Counted from the first letter of the stretch, positions 15,889-25,336 are shown. The stretch: 64,000 nucleotides of DNA from Neptunomonas japonica JAMM 1380 (GCF_016592555.1 NZ_AP014546.1:744001-808000); one strand, 5' to 3'. The notes: generated by a model not told the origin, from the letters alone. Numbers and translations are program-made.

Positions 15889-18321
15889 ATGGATAAACGA
15901 TCGGCTGAAGCCCATAAAGCTACGCATTGGTTACACTGCTTTGAAGAGGCCGTATTTAACTCTCCCAAAGTAATTCTTTCGCTAATTCTGATGGCAACTC
16001 TATTTTTTGCAGCTCAGATACCCAGCGTAAAAATTTATTCTGACTTTGCAGACTTGCTACCGCAGACTCATCCCTATATTGAACTGCATAACGAAATTAA
16101 AGAATCGTTCGGTGGGGCTAATGTCATTATCGTGGGTGTTGAGTTTACTGAGCACGATATTTTCAATAACGAGGCGCTGGCACGCATTCATCGCATTACT
16201 CAGGCCGTAGACTCTCTTCCAGGCGTAAACCATAACCTCGTTGTGAGTGTTACACACCGCAACTCCCGAAAAGTATGGCTGACGGCAGAAGGTAATGTTA
16301 ATTCAGAGCCTTACTATAATCCTGAACATACTGATTTGAGTAATCAAGAGTTAGCGCTGTTGCGCAAGGATATAGTTGCTGATGCCCGTGTATACGGTCC
16401 TCTGGTTAGCCCAGATAAACATATGGCACTGGTTAAAGCGCAGTTGATTGAAGGGCAGTTAGATTATGCAGCGACCTTTACTAAAATTCAGGAGTTGCGT
16501 CAGTTAGAAGCAGCTGATGGTGTGCGTATACATGTAACAGGTCAACCGATGCTGGTGGGTTGGGCATACCAATACCTAAACCAGATTATTGAAATCTTTC
16601 TGTTTACCGCGCTGATTATGCTAGCGCTGTTGATATTTTATTTTCGAAAAGCCTACGGGATCCTTGTGCCACTTGCTGGCGTGGTGGTTTCTGCCATCTG
16701 GGGTGTTGGGATCATCTCTTTATTTGGCTATAACCTTGATCCTTTAAGCTTGGTTATCCCTTTCCTTATCTCTGCGCGTGCGATGTCGCATGGTATTCAG
16801 CTAGTGGAGCGGTACTACCTTGAGCTAAATGATCATGATGATCATCACGTTGCGGCCCGGCTGACATTCGATAGCTTGTTTCGGCCCGGAAGCTTGGGGG
16901 TGGTTTCCGATGCTGTCGGTCTGTTGTTACTCGCGATTGGTTCTATCCCGTTGAATACAAAACTGGCGCACTATGCCTCGGTATGGGCGCTGAGCATTAT
17001 CGTCATCGTACTGTTAGCGGTACCACTATTGCTATCTGTGCTGCCTAAGCCAAAAAATAGCGAGATTAAACATAATTTGTTCCGCAATGTCGGTTATTTC
17101 TGTGCTGATCTTATTAGCGGTGTTAAACCTGCGAAACGTGCTCTTTCTGTTGCGCTAGTACTGTTGTTGAGTGGTTTCTACCTGTCTTCTAGTGTTGTTA
17201 TCGGTGAGTCCGAACCGGGCTCGCCGATCTTGTACCAAGATCATGATTACAACTTATCTTCAAAGGCTGTTAACGATAGTTTTCCGGGTTCAGAAGAGAT
17301 GTATATCGTCGCACAAACCACTGACAAAGGTGGAATAAAGCGACCGGAGGTGCTCAAAGCATTGGCTGATTTGGAGCGCCATATGTTGCTTGATCCGGAC
17401 GTGGGTGGGGCGAAAGGTGCGCCAGATTTGGTCAAGCAAGTTAACCGTTTGCTGCATAACAATGATCCGCGTTGGCAGCAGATCCCAGATGATAAGTTGT
17501 ACGTCGGTGGTTTGATGTATACCTACATGATGTCTAATCCTATCCCGGGAGCTTTGAATGAGTTTATCGATACAGATGAGCGTATTGCCAACTTAGTTTT
17601 CTACTACAAGGATCATCAGGGCGAAACGATTCGCCGTGCCATTCATACGGCCAAACAGTGGATCACCGCTAATGAAGGGAAAGTTGAAGGCCTAACGATT
17701 CGTCTAGCCGGTGGCACTATCGGTGTAATTGCCTCTCAGAATGAAGCCGCTTTTGAAACCAATTTATGGGTGTTACCTCTCGTTTTTCTACTGATTTTCA
17801 TCTTTGTGGCTGCTTTTTATTCCTCTCTTATGGCAGGAACAATGATGTTTGGTGCGATGTTGTTCGCCACTACTTTGACTTATGCCTATATGGGAATTGT
17901 CGGTATGGGAATAAACAGTAATACCGTTCCGATTATTGCTGTGGGTGTGGGGGTAGGCATCGATTACTCGATTTATATGATGGATAGAATTCGCTCTGAA
18001 ATGGTGCTGCTTGGTGACCTAAATGCTGCAGTGAACCGTGCCATAAGAACAACGGGCCTAGCGGTGAGCTTTACAGCCATTACCTTGATTGCGGGCATTG
18101 TTATGTGGGTGCTTTTGTCGGACCTGCGTTTTCAGGCGGATGCTGCGCTGCTATTGATTGTAATGGTGATTCTTAATGGAGCGGCTGCGATGCTGCTGGT
18201 GCCTAGTTGGGTGCTGGTATTTAAACCGAATTTTATTGTTAAAGCGTATGTGGACGAAGACGGCGTGATTCATGCTGATCAGAGTTCTGAAGATGTATCA
18301 CTTATTACAACCAAGGCATAA
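15889..18321 (+). CDS. RND-superfamily (MMPL/SSD-type) inner-membrane permease
   Basis: An 810-residue protein with RND topology: a first membrane helix at about residues 28-44, a large periplasmic domain, a cluster of helices at about 230-370, a second periplasmic domain and a second helix cluster near the C-terminus (the VGVGVGIDYSIYMMDRI segment is the conserved RND/MMPL signature). It is shorter than the tripartite drug pumps (about 1030 residues) and resembles the MMPL/HpnN group that moves lipids or hydrophobic molecules. No membrane fusion protein or TolC gene is adjacent; instead an outer-membrane barrel candidate and a periplasmic protein follow. The substrate is unknown; the phenol-type promoter suggests a role with aromatic substrates or membrane stress. 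Confidence 0.88.
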   Translation: MDKRSAEAHKATHWLHCFEEAVFNSPKVILSLILMATLFFAAQIPSVKIYSDFADLLPQTHPYIELHNEIKESFGGANVIIVGVEFTEHDIFNNEALARIHRITQAVDSLPGVNHNLVVSVTHRNSRKVWLTAEGNVNSEPYYNPEHTDLSNQELALLRKDIVADARVYGPLVSPDKHMALVKAQLIEGQLDYAATFTKIQELRQLEAADGVRIHVTGQPMLVGWAYQYLNQIIEIFLFTALIMLALLIFYFRKAYGILVPLAGVVVSAIWGVGIISLFGYNLDPLSLVIPFLISARAMSHGIQLVERYYLELNDHDDHHVAARLTFDSLFRPGSLGVVSDAVGLLLLAIGSIPLNTKLAHYASVWALSIIVIVLLAVPLLLSVLPKPKNSEIKHNLFRNVGYFCADLISGVKPAKRALSVALVLLLSGFYLSSSVVIGESEPGSPILYQDHDYNLSSKAVNDSFPGSEEMYIVAQTTDKGGIKRPEVLKALADLERHMLLDPDVGGAKGAPDLVKQVNRLLHNNDPRWQQIPDDKLYVGGLMYTYMMSNPIPGALNEFIDTDERIANLVFYYKDHQGETIRRAIHTAKQWITANEGKVEGLTIRLAGGTIGVIASQNEAAFETNLWVLPLVFLLIFIFVAAFYSSLMAGTMMFGAMLFATTLTYAYMGIVGMGINSNTVPIIAVGVGVGIDYSIYMMDRIRSEMVLLGDLNAAVNRAIRTTGLAVSFTAITLIAGIVMWVLLSDLRFQADAALLLIVMVILNGAAAMLLVPSWVLVFKPNFIVKAYVDEDGVIHADQSSEDVSLITTKA

Positions 18322-18335
18322 CAGAGGCTATAACT

Positions 18336-19991
18336 ATGTCGAAAAAAATAACAACGACATTCACTCACCTGACTGTAGGCATTGCTGCCACTATAGGTAC
18401 AGGCATGGTCGCCACGTCTGTGGTGGCAGCTGAAACAGAGTGGGCAGGGTTTATAGAAAACGCTACATACTATCGTGAGGATGTCGGGCTTTCGAAGTTC
18501 CGTAATACAGGGCAAGCAGAGTTCGAAACAAAGTTTGAGTCGGATACTTTTCGTTCACTTAAGTTAAACGGGACATTCCGAGCTACTTATGATGGTGTTT
18601 ATGATCTGAACGACGATGAGTTTGGTAAAAATTCTGGGCATGCTTATTTGGGTGAAAATTGGCATGGGCGAGATACATCAACGGCGGTATTAACTCCCGG
18701 CGTTCCTTTCCCTTGCGATAATGATCCCACTTTATGTAATAACTTAAACGGTTATATGGATCACAAGGAAAGTGATGCCAAAACTCCCGACTTTAATGAT
18801 CAACTCGATTTTATTCGTGAGTTGTATGTAAGTGCAGATAAGCAATTAAGTAATGGTGATGTACTTAACATACGCTTGGGAAAACAACAGGTTATTTGGG
18901 GTAAAACAGATCTATTTCGTGTTTTAGATGTTATTAACCCGGTTGATTATTCACGTCACAATATTTATGACGAATTGGAGGATATTCGTATCCCTCAGTG
19001 GATGCTTACGGCTGAATGGCGAATGGGGCCTAATTCTGTCTTAGATGATTCAAACCTGTCGATGGTTTGGAACTTTGATAAATTCCGACCCAATAATTTG
19101 GGTACGTGCGGGCAGTCATATCGGATTATCGATGCCGGCTGTTTTTTCTCATCATCAGCTAACCTCCAGTTGATACCGGGTGGGCCGTACTCGCAACCCG
19201 TACCTATTATTCACGATGTTGAAGACCATGATTGGAGCTTAGCCAATACCCAGTTGGGTCTTAAATGGGAGGGCGTCTATGGTGATGCAACCTTCTCTGT
19301 AAACGCGCTGACTTACCGTCAACAACTGCCTTCATTGCACTTTAGACCGATAGCACCAGGTGCTCCAGTTCCTGCTGCTGATGGTGTGTTTGATATCAAG
19401 TTTCCACGTGTGAATTTATTGGGTGGGTCGATTGACTACTATTCCATGGGTATGGATGCAGTATGGCGCTTAGAGATGGCATATACGCAAGGAGAGGAGC
19501 AACCTCGTGATACCGACGGGCACAAAGAAACCGATATGCTGCGTTATGTAATTGGTTTTGATAAAAATATTATCCTGCCTGAATTAGGCACGCGTAGTGC
19601 ATTCTTGTTATCAACGCAGTTGTTTGGCGAGCATATTTTGGATCATGAGCGTGATATGCCAAATGAAGCTGACAATTGGATTGGGACCTTATTGTTTAAA
19701 GGCTGGTATATGAATAACCGCCTTAGCCCTCAGATTATCATTGCTCATGATGTGGGTGCTGATGCCACCGTTTATGCTCCAAGTGTGTCTTGGTCTCCTG
19801 ATAATAATTGGATGTTTAACGTGGGAGTAAATATTAAATCAGGGGGTAAGAAAGAATTCCCATGGGGTGTTGCTTCTGCATTTGGTGATTCATCTCCTCA
19901 AACGGAACCTCTGGCACGTTTTACTAATGGTCCGATAGGTGTTGCGCACCAAGAAGACGAAGTGCAATTGAGTGTGCGTTACAGCTTTTGA
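18336..19991 (+). CDS. DUF1302 family protein, predicted outer-membrane beta-barrel
   Basis: A 551-residue protein with a signal peptide (cleavage probably after A32, VVAA|ETEW). The sequence is rich in alternating polar/aromatic strands and ends with LSVRYSF, a terminal phenylalanine signature for BAM-dependent outer-membrane insertion. It matches the DUF1302 family by the core block with DFIRELYVSADKQL and IRLGKQQVIWGKTD. Cysteines near residues 127-136 and 263-273 may form disulfides. DUF1302 members are recurrent in gene clusters of hydrophobic-compound degraders next to DUF1329 and RND genes. Function as a pore or receptor is inferred. Confidence 0.82.
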   Translation: MSKKITTTFTHLTVGIAATIGTGMVATSVVAAETEWAGFIENATYYREDVGLSKFRNTGQAEFETKFESDTFRSLKLNGTFRATYDGVYDLNDDEFGKNSGHAYLGENWHGRDTSTAVLTPGVPFPCDNDPTLCNNLNGYMDHKESDAKTPDFNDQLDFIRELYVSADKQLSNGDVLNIRLGKQQVIWGKTDLFRVLDVINPVDYSRHNIYDELEDIRIPQWMLTAEWRMGPNSVLDDSNLSMVWNFDKFRPNNLGTCGQSYRIIDAGCFFSSSANLQLIPGGPYSQPVPIIHDVEDHDWSLANTQLGLKWEGVYGDATFSVNALTYRQQLPSLHFRPIAPGAPVPAADGVFDIKFPRVNLLGGSIDYYSMGMDAVWRLEMAYTQGEEQPRDTDGHKETDMLRYVIGFDKNIILPELGTRSAFLLSTQLFGEHILDHERDMPNEADNWIGTLLFKGWYMNNRLSPQIIIAHDVGADATVYAPSVSWSPDNNWMFNVGVNIKSGGKKEFPWGVASAFGDSSPQTEPLARFTNGPIGVAHQEDEVQLSVRYSF

Positions 19992-20024
19992 TTTTTCACA
20001 GCTAACAATTACAGGTATAAAAAA

Positions 20025-21341
20025 ATGCTGAAAAAGACTTTATTATCTGCTGCACTGGCTTTGGCAACGCTGACTGGTGTGCAAGCAGCACAGATATCGG
20101 AAGATGTTATTCAGAACAGCTTCTACCCTTATAAAACAGGGACTCCAAGCTTTCCTGGGCTCAATGCTGGAATGACAATAAACCAGGCAAATGTTGATCA
20201 GTTTAAAGATGCACTTGATCCTGCCATGTATACATTTATTAAAAATGGTGCAACACAAATGAAAGTAGGTGCGACTACCTCTTTTGACCTGCACCCTAGT
20301 TATGTTGAATCAACACGGAAGTACTCCAGTAATGTATCGCTTGGTGCAAACAGTGGAGAGGTTTCTCCAACAGTGGCGGGGAGGCCGTTTCCGCAAGAGC
20401 CTTCAATGGATGATCCTCGAGCAGGCGAAAAGTTAGCATGGAACTACAAATACGGATACAACTGGGGGGATTCGGCAGCAATCTATCCTTTCTATTGGAA
20501 ATACAGAAATATGGAGAGCGCTAAAGTCGAGCGTACCATTAAAATGAATTTTCACTTTTTAAATTTCACGCACCGTACCTCGCAGGCTCCATACCCTGCA
20601 ATAACACCAAACCCTTCTAATTTGTTTCGCGCAATTTATGTGCAGGTTCTTGAACCGTTTGATGTTAAAAATACTCAATTGTTGATTCAACGATTTGAAG
20701 ATGACACTAAAGTGGATAACGCCTATCTGTATCTTGGATTTCAGCGCAGGGTGCGACGCTTGTCTTCAGGGCAAACCACTGATGCTTTCTTAGGGTCAGA
20801 TGTAATGATCGAAGATTTTGAAGGTTATAACGGTCGTATTAGTGATATGAAGTGGTCATATAAAGGCACCAAAAATATGCTGGTTCCGATGTATAACCAT
20901 AATGAGATGCCCCTCGATCCTAAAACACATTCGGATAAAGATGGTTATCAAGTGATTGCATTCGGCGGGCAGGGGGGGTGCTTCCCGGATATCACTTGGC
21001 AGCTTCGTAAGGTCTATGTTGTAGAGTCGCAGCCTGTTGATCAGAACCATCCAATCAGTAAGCGAGAGCACTATATAGATGCTCAGACTTTTATTATTCC
21101 GCGAAATATTACATATGACCGTAAAGGTGATATGTGGAAAAGTTGGACAATTGGTCAGAGCCATCCGGATTATCATTTGCCAATCAATAAAGGTACAGGT
21201 GTATCAATTGATGACTCCTTCTCTATGATCGATATACAAGCTCAGCACTGTACGACAGGACAATTTAAGGGAATTGTTGCTCCTGATTTGAACCCTGTAG
21301 ATAAGTTTAACGTACAGAATATGCGTGCATCAGGAAGTTAA
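20025..21341 (+). CDS. DUF1329 family periplasmic protein
   Basis: A 438-residue protein with a clear signal peptide (cleavage near residues 21-22, GVQA-AQ). The DUF1329 family is often annotated as outer membrane lipoprotein-sorting-like; typical blocks here are AWNYKYGYNWGDSAAIYPFYWKY (positions about 140-165) and LYLGFQRRVRRLSSGQTTDAF. No lipobox is seen, so it is probably soluble in the periplasm. With the inner-membrane RND protein, the barrel candidate and the propeller lipoprotein it could form a shuttle across the envelope. Last gene of the operon, closed by a terminator. Confidence 0.82.
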   Translation: MLKKTLLSAALALATLTGVQAAQISEDVIQNSFYPYKTGTPSFPGLNAGMTINQANVDQFKDALDPAMYTFIKNGATQMKVGATTSFDLHPSYVESTRKYSSNVSLGANSGEVSPTVAGRPFPQEPSMDDPRAGEKLAWNYKYGYNWGDSAAIYPFYWKYRNMESAKVERTIKMNFHFLNFTHRTSQAPYPAITPNPSNLFRAIYVQVLEPFDVKNTQLLIQRFEDDTKVDNAYLYLGFQRRVRRLSSGQTTDAFLGSDVMIEDFEGYNGRISDMKWSYKGTKNMLVPMYNHNEMPLDPKTHSDKDGYQVIAFGGQGGCFPDITWQLRKVYVVESQPVDQNHPISKREHYIDAQTFIIPRNITYDRKGDMWKSWTIGQSHPDYHLPINKGTGVSIDDSFSMIDIQAQHCTTGQFKGIVAPDLNPVDKFNVQNMRASGS

Positions 21342-21371
21342 TCTTTTTGGTTTTAGTTTTCATCATACTTT

Positions 21372-21396
21372 GCCCGGCGATAGTCGGGCTTTTTTG
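21372..21396 (+). terminator. Rho-independent terminator after the DUF1329 gene
   Basis: Arms GCCCG and CGGGC with an 8-base loop, followed by six T residues. The sequence from 21397 to 21540 shows no gene. Confidence 0.8.
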
Positions 21397-21540
21397 TGCG
21401 GAGGCATTTTTTATTAGTGTTGCTGTGAAGTAAATGAGTTAGTAAAGGTGAGAATCTCACACTACTTAACATTGCTAGTGTTTTAAAAAGGTGTGTTGTC
21501 TTATGGTTGTGGGTTGGCAAAAGTGAGATTTTTAAAAGGA

Positions 21541-21617
21541 TGGTGTCCCAGGCAGGATTCGAACCTGCGACCTGCCCCTTAGGAGGGGGCTGCTCTATCC
21601 AGCTGAGCTACTGAGAC
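21541..21617 (-). tRNA. tRNA-Arg (anticodon CCU)
   Basis: On the minus strand the full cloverleaf is readable: acceptor arm GTCTCAG pairing with CTGGGAC (one G-T pair), D arm GCTC/GAGC, anticodon arm GCCCC/GGGGC with loop CTCCTAA (anticodon CCT), T arm GCAGG-TTCGAAT-CCTGC and an encoded CCA end. It reads AGG codons. Its 3' end points toward the phenol block, and tRNA 3' ends are known integration points for islands, but no integrase or repeat of the 3' end was found. Confidence 0.97.
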
Positions 21618-21768
21618 ATTTAAACGAATGATTAATATACGTTTAAGAGGCGGTATATTAAGGCTTTTTTAGCAGCCTGAAAAGTGGCATCTTTATTTAT
21701 TGGCTATTACGCGAGTAAAAAGTGAGAATCTATGAATGTGTTGTTGCTAGTAGGTAACGTAATGGCCT

Positions 21769-22263
21769 TTATGCTTTGCCGATGTGAGACTGTCCAGTGT
21801 AATTACCTTTAGCCCCTTTTGACGTATATAGCGAATTACTGGGCTTTTGTCCGCGTAAAGCCGTGAGCAACTTGTCTAGACTTTGGCTTGAACGCATTAT
21901 GATTTGTTCGTTTCGCAGATTGGCATCCATGGTGGTTTTCAATACAGCTTCCAAATCACTCCAATGAGCTTTGAACTGTTGCGCAAGTGTTTGGTTTTGA
22001 TTTTGGGAAAGTAATGAAGAAAGACCTTCTTTAGAGACCGGTAAGCCAGCGGCTATTAATAACTCGGCTCTTGTTTGATTATTCTGATCAAACTGTCGAA
22101 GGATGGTTTGTTTCTCTGTATTGATGATCTGAATTGTTTCGATTTCTCGAGCTTTAAGTGCGACAAGCTCTTGATCTAACAGTTTTTCTAACCCGCTTAA
22201 AAGAGTAATGCCCTCTAAGGCGAGGGCATCAACGGAGGCAAGAGTAGAAGAGAAATCTGTCAT
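21769..22263 (-). CDS. flgN: Flagellar hook-junction protein chaperone FlgN
   Basis: A 164-residue, mostly helical protein in the FlgN family: an N-terminal segment LLDQELVALKAREIETIQIINTEKQTIL typical of FlgN, followed by heptad-like helices. FlgN binds FlgK and FlgL and delivers them to the export gate. It lies 6 bp downstream of flgM and shares its sigma-28 promoter. The last residues after the helical core are low in structure, as usual for the FlgN tail. Confidence 0.9.
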   Translation of the reverse strand: MTDFSSTLASVDALALEGITLLSGLEKLLDQELVALKAREIETIQIINTEKQTILRQFDQNNQTRAELLIAAGLPVSKEGLSSLLSQNQNQTLAQQFKAHWSDLEAVLKTTMDANLRNEQIIMRSSQSLDKLLTALRGQKPSNSLYTSKGAKGNYTGQSHIGKA

Positions 22264-22269
22264 ATCGGA

Positions 22270-22581
22270 TTATTCCATCATGGCATCAAAATCGATCATC
22301 TTTTCTGCTACTTGCTGAGCATCAATTTTATAGCTACCGCTATCTATTGCGGCTTTAATGCTGGCAACACGTTCACTGTCAACATCCGGTGTGTTTGCAA
22401 TTTTGGCATCAGCCGCTTGCATAACTTTAACGGTATCGCTTAGCTCAACGGTATCTTTTTGAATAGCCTTAGCGGAAGTATGGGTGACAGGTGCAGCACT
22501 CCCATTACTTTTTTGGGTGCTGACCTTTTCACGAGCTGTCATCGCTTGTTGCGATAAGGAGCTGTTAAGATCAATAGCCAT
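22270..22581 (-). CDS. flgM: Anti-sigma-28 factor FlgM
   Basis: A 103-residue small protein. The C-terminal half (VELSDTVKVMQAADAKIANT, then VDSERVASIKAAIDSGSYKID) is the classical sigma-28-binding FlgM region, ending in a helix with AEKMIDFD. FlgM holds FliA inactive until it is secreted through the completed hook-basal body. A strong sigma-28 promoter lies upstream, giving the expected feedback. Confidence 0.95.
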   Translation of the reverse strand: MAIDLNSSLSQQAMTAREKVSTQKSNGSAAPVTHTSAKAIQKDTVELSDTVKVMQAADAKIANTPDVDSERVASIKAAIDSGSYKIDAQQVAEKMIDFDAMME

Positions 22582-22613
22582 TTTTCTACCCTCAAAAACT
22601 ATGTATACGTTGT

Positions 22614-22640
22614 TTAACGGCTGCGCTTATTAAAACTTTA
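22614..22640 (-). promoter_or_regulatory. Sigma-28 (FliA) promoter of flgMN
   Basis: On the minus strand: TAAAGTTT, then GCCGTTAA after 15 bases from TAAA, against consensus TAAAGTTT-N11-GCCGATAA (7/8 in the -10 box). It lies 33 bp upstream of the flgM start. Confidence 0.85.
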
Positions 22641-22707
22641 GAAGAAAAGTGAAATAAATTATTTTGCTTGCAATATGTAGCAATTATAAACATTTACCTT
22701 GAAATAG

Positions 22708-23412
22708 CTACCGAGAGACGGACACTACTCCTCTGCTTTTTACATAGGCGCGGATAACTTTTTGTGATTTGTTATTGAGAATTCTTATTTGTTCGCCCTT
22801 TTTACCGCTCTCAAGTGCCGTGCCTTGTGTTCTTACTGATAGTGAACCGATTATAGCTTCAATAATAACGGTATCGTTACGCTCAACCAGTTTTGGAATA
22901 AGCAACATGTTAGCTGTTAATAATGTGCCTGTAGGAATATTCCGGCGGGCAGTCAGACTTATAAGTTGATCAGGGGCAGTAAAGAAGCTTTGGTTAATCA
23001 GACTGGTATTTTTTCGTACAAATGATAAATCATTTGCCCCAATGGCTGAATCTTTCAATATGGGGTGTCTTGCCGTTGCGACCAGGGAAAATATATTTAC
23101 TTTAGCCATGACATGAACAGCCCACTTTTTAGGTGCGTGGCAGCGAACGCGCATAGACAATCGGCCACCTGAAGGGAGAGTAGAGGGGGTGGGAATATCA
23201 AAATTTGTACATTTTTTTAAATTTGTACGATCATTAATTGGGTTTACGACTATATTAATATCAGATTGAGGATTTTTTGCGGAAAAGTGCTCGTAAAGAT
23301 GTTTCTCTACAATGCTTTGTAAAGGTTCTGCTACGCAGTGCGTAGAGAATAGAAAAGTACTTAATAAAATGCTGAGAGTGCCGATAGCAGGCATTATTCG
23401 AAAATAACTCAC
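22708..23412 (-). CDS. flgA: Flagellar P-ring assembly chaperone FlgA
   Basis: A 234-residue periplasmic protein needed for P-ring formation. The GTG at 23410-23412 is preferred over an upstream ATG at 23487: CAGGAG lies 5 bases before it, it yields a signal peptide (MSYFRIMPAIGTLSILLSTF...), and it removes the overlap with the divergent cheV gene. The C-terminal SAF-like domain (RHPILKDSAIGANDLSFVRK, RNIPTGTLLTANML) is typical. It is separated from flgM by 126 bp holding the sigma-28 promoter. Confidence 0.92.
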   Translation of the reverse strand: MSYFRIMPAIGTLSILLSTFLFSTHCVAEPLQSIVEKHLYEHFSAKNPQSDINIVVNPINDRTNLKKCTNFDIPTPSTLPSGGRLSMRVRCHAPKKWAVHVMAKVNIFSLVATARHPILKDSAIGANDLSFVRKNTSLINQSFFTAPDQLISLTARRNIPTGTLLTANMLLIPKLVERNDTVIIEAIIGSLSVRTQGTALESGKKGEQIRILNNKSQKVIRAYVKSRGVVSVSR

Positions 23413-23485
23413 GGTGGCTCCTGATTCAGAACAGGATGGATGTCGTGGTGTCGCTTTTATAGTGACAATAGATTTGGTGTAGATC

Positions 23486-24427
23486 ATGTCAGGTATTCTA
23501 GATACTGTAAACCTGCGTACCCAGATGGTTGGGCAGAACCGTTTAGAGCTTTTATTGTTTGCACTTGAAACCGATCAAGTATACGGAATCAATGTGTTTA
23601 AAGTACGCGAAGTACTGCAATGTCCCAAATTGACAGAAGTTCCGCGGCAAACAACTTCAGTTAAAGGGATGGCACATATACGTGGTGAAACCATTCCCGT
23701 CTTGGATCTTTCTGAAGCAGTAGGCCGTTCTGGTATCCCTAAGGATGAGCATCAGCAATGCTTCTTGATAGTTGCTGAATATAATACGCGTACATTGGCT
23801 TTTCTCGTAAGGAAGGTGGACCGTATTTTGAATACTCATTGGGATCAAATTATGGCGCCTCCCGCAGAAATTGGGGTGGAAAACTATCTGACAGCCGTGT
23901 TTGAGTATGAAGATAGGCTTATAGAGATCTTAGATGTTGAGCAGATCTTGGCTGATTTGTACCCGATGCATACTAATGTCAGTGAAGAAATTGCTACTCA
24001 AGAGATGAAAAGCAAGGCAAAAGAGTATCAAATCTTGTGCGTTGATGATTCGAGTGTGGCACGTAATCAGATGCAGCGTAGCCTTGAAGATCTCGGTGTT
24101 AAGGTTACAACATGTAATAACGGAAAAATTGCATGGGATATGTTGAATAAGCTGTCCGAAAATGGAAATGATGTTACTGAACTTTTCTTGATGGTTATTT
24201 CGGATATCGAAATGCCAGAGATGGATGGCTACACATTGGCGGCAATGATTAGAGAAGACCCTCGCATGGATAAAATGCACATTGTGCTTCATTCTTCACT
24301 AAGTGGAGGGTTCAATGTTTCCATGGTGAAGAAAGTGGGAGCGGATGGCTTTTTGGCTAAGTTTAATCCTGATGATTTGGCGAGTGTAGTTATTGATCGC
24401 ATTAAGAAACTTGAGCAGCGACTCTAG
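23486..24427 (+). CDS. cheV: Chemotaxis coupling protein CheV
   Basis: A 313-residue protein with an N-terminal CheW domain (about 15-165) and a C-terminal receiver domain (about 182-310). The phospho-acceptor is D240 in ISDIEMPEMDGY; acidic residues D187/D188 and the lysine near 298 complete the site. CheV couples chemoreceptors to CheA and adapts by phosphorylation. It is divergent from flgA with only 73 bp between the chosen starts, the same order as in Pseudomonas and Vibrio flagellar loci. Confidence 0.95.
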   Translation: MSGILDTVNLRTQMVGQNRLELLLFALETDQVYGINVFKVREVLQCPKLTEVPRQTTSVKGMAHIRGETIPVLDLSEAVGRSGIPKDEHQQCFLIVAEYNTRTLAFLVRKVDRILNTHWDQIMAPPAEIGVENYLTAVFEYEDRLIEILDVEQILADLYPMHTNVSEEIATQEMKSKAKEYQILCVDDSSVARNQMQRSLEDLGVKVTTCNNGKIAWDMLNKLSENGNDVTELFLMVISDIEMPEMDGYTLAAMIREDPRMDKMHIVLHSSLSGGFNVSMVKKVGADGFLAKFNPDDLASVVIDRIKKLEQRL

Positions 24428-24442
24428 AATGGAATCATCGCT

Positions 24443-25291
24443 ATGAATGAGCGTGTTGACGCCTTCAGAATAACGCCGGAAGAATTTACTATTTTTAGCC
24501 GTTTTCTGGAAAAAAGCTGTGGAATTTTACTAGCAGAGCATAAGCAGTATCTTGTGAAAAGCCGCTTAGGTAAAATAATGCAGGAATGTTCGCTCAATAA
24601 TTTGAACTGTCTTGTTAAGCAGCTTGAGAGGCCCGGAGGAAGTCAGCTTAAAGATAAAGTTATTGATGCGATGACTACTAATGAAACCTTATGGTTTCGT
24701 GATATACATCCTTACGATATTTTAAAGAATAAGTTGCTTCCAGAAATAAAAGAGAAAAAAGGTCGTCAAAAGATACGTATTTGGTCGGCTGCTTGTTCTT
24801 CCGGACAAGAGCCATATTCTATGAGTATGGTCATTGATGAATATAAGCGTGCAAACCCTGGCTCTTTTGTGGCGGGGGAAGAGATAGTAGCGACGGATAT
24901 TTCTACCAGTGTGCTTCAGCAAGCTCGCTCTGGTGAATATGAGATGTTGGCGTTAGGCCGAGGCTTAGAGCAGAGCCGTTTGCAGAAGCACTTTAAAGCG
25001 AATTCCAGTGGTTCGTGGACTATCAATTCTGATATTAAATCAAGGGTGCGTTTTCAAAGTATTAATTTACTAGGTCAATATACAGGGTTAGGGCAATTCG
25101 ATGTTATTTTCTGTCGTAATGTAATGATCTACTTCTCTTTAGAAGTGAAAACGGAAATACTAAGAAAAATGCATAAGCAGCTTAACCCTGGTGGTTACCT
25201 ATTATTAGGTGCATCTGAATCTCTACCTGGTTTGTCTGACTGTTACAAAATGATTCATTGCCGCCCGGGTATTATTTACCAAGCTATTTAG
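24443..25291 (+). CDS. cheR: Chemotaxis protein methyltransferase CheR
   Basis: A 282-residue SAM-dependent glutamate methyltransferase acting on chemoreceptors. The helical N-terminal domain precedes a Rossmann domain; TNETLWFRD, the SAM motif RIWSAACSSGQEPYSMSM and FDVIFCRNVMIYF are all typical. It follows cheV by 15 bp and is closed by a terminator upstream of flgB. Confidence 0.96.
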   Translation: MNERVDAFRITPEEFTIFSRFLEKSCGILLAEHKQYLVKSRLGKIMQECSLNNLNCLVKQLERPGGSQLKDKVIDAMTTNETLWFRDIHPYDILKNKLLPEIKEKKGRQKIRIWSAACSSGQEPYSMSMVIDEYKRANPGSFVAGEEIVATDISTSVLQQARSGEYEMLALGRGLEQSRLQKHFKANSSGSWTINSDIKSRVRFQSINLLGQYTGLGQFDVIFCRNVMIYFSLEVKTEILRKMHKQLNPGGYLLLGASESLPGLSDCYKMIHCRPGIIYQAI

Positions 25292-25308
25292 CTTCATAGC
25301 GGCAAAGA

Positions 25309-25336
25309 AAAGCGGCAATCAAGTGCCGCTTTTTTA
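25309..25336 (+). terminator. Rho-independent terminator after cheR
   Basis: Arms GCGGCA and TGCCGC (extended by A-T pairs to AAGCGGCA and TGCCGCTT) around a 6-base loop, followed by a T-run. Confidence 0.9.

Noticed and set aside
21541..21617. Attachment-site duplication of the tRNA-Arg 3' end
   Set aside because: I looked for the 3' end sequence in the gap at 574-616 and other intergenic spaces to the left and found no copy; no integrase gene is present.
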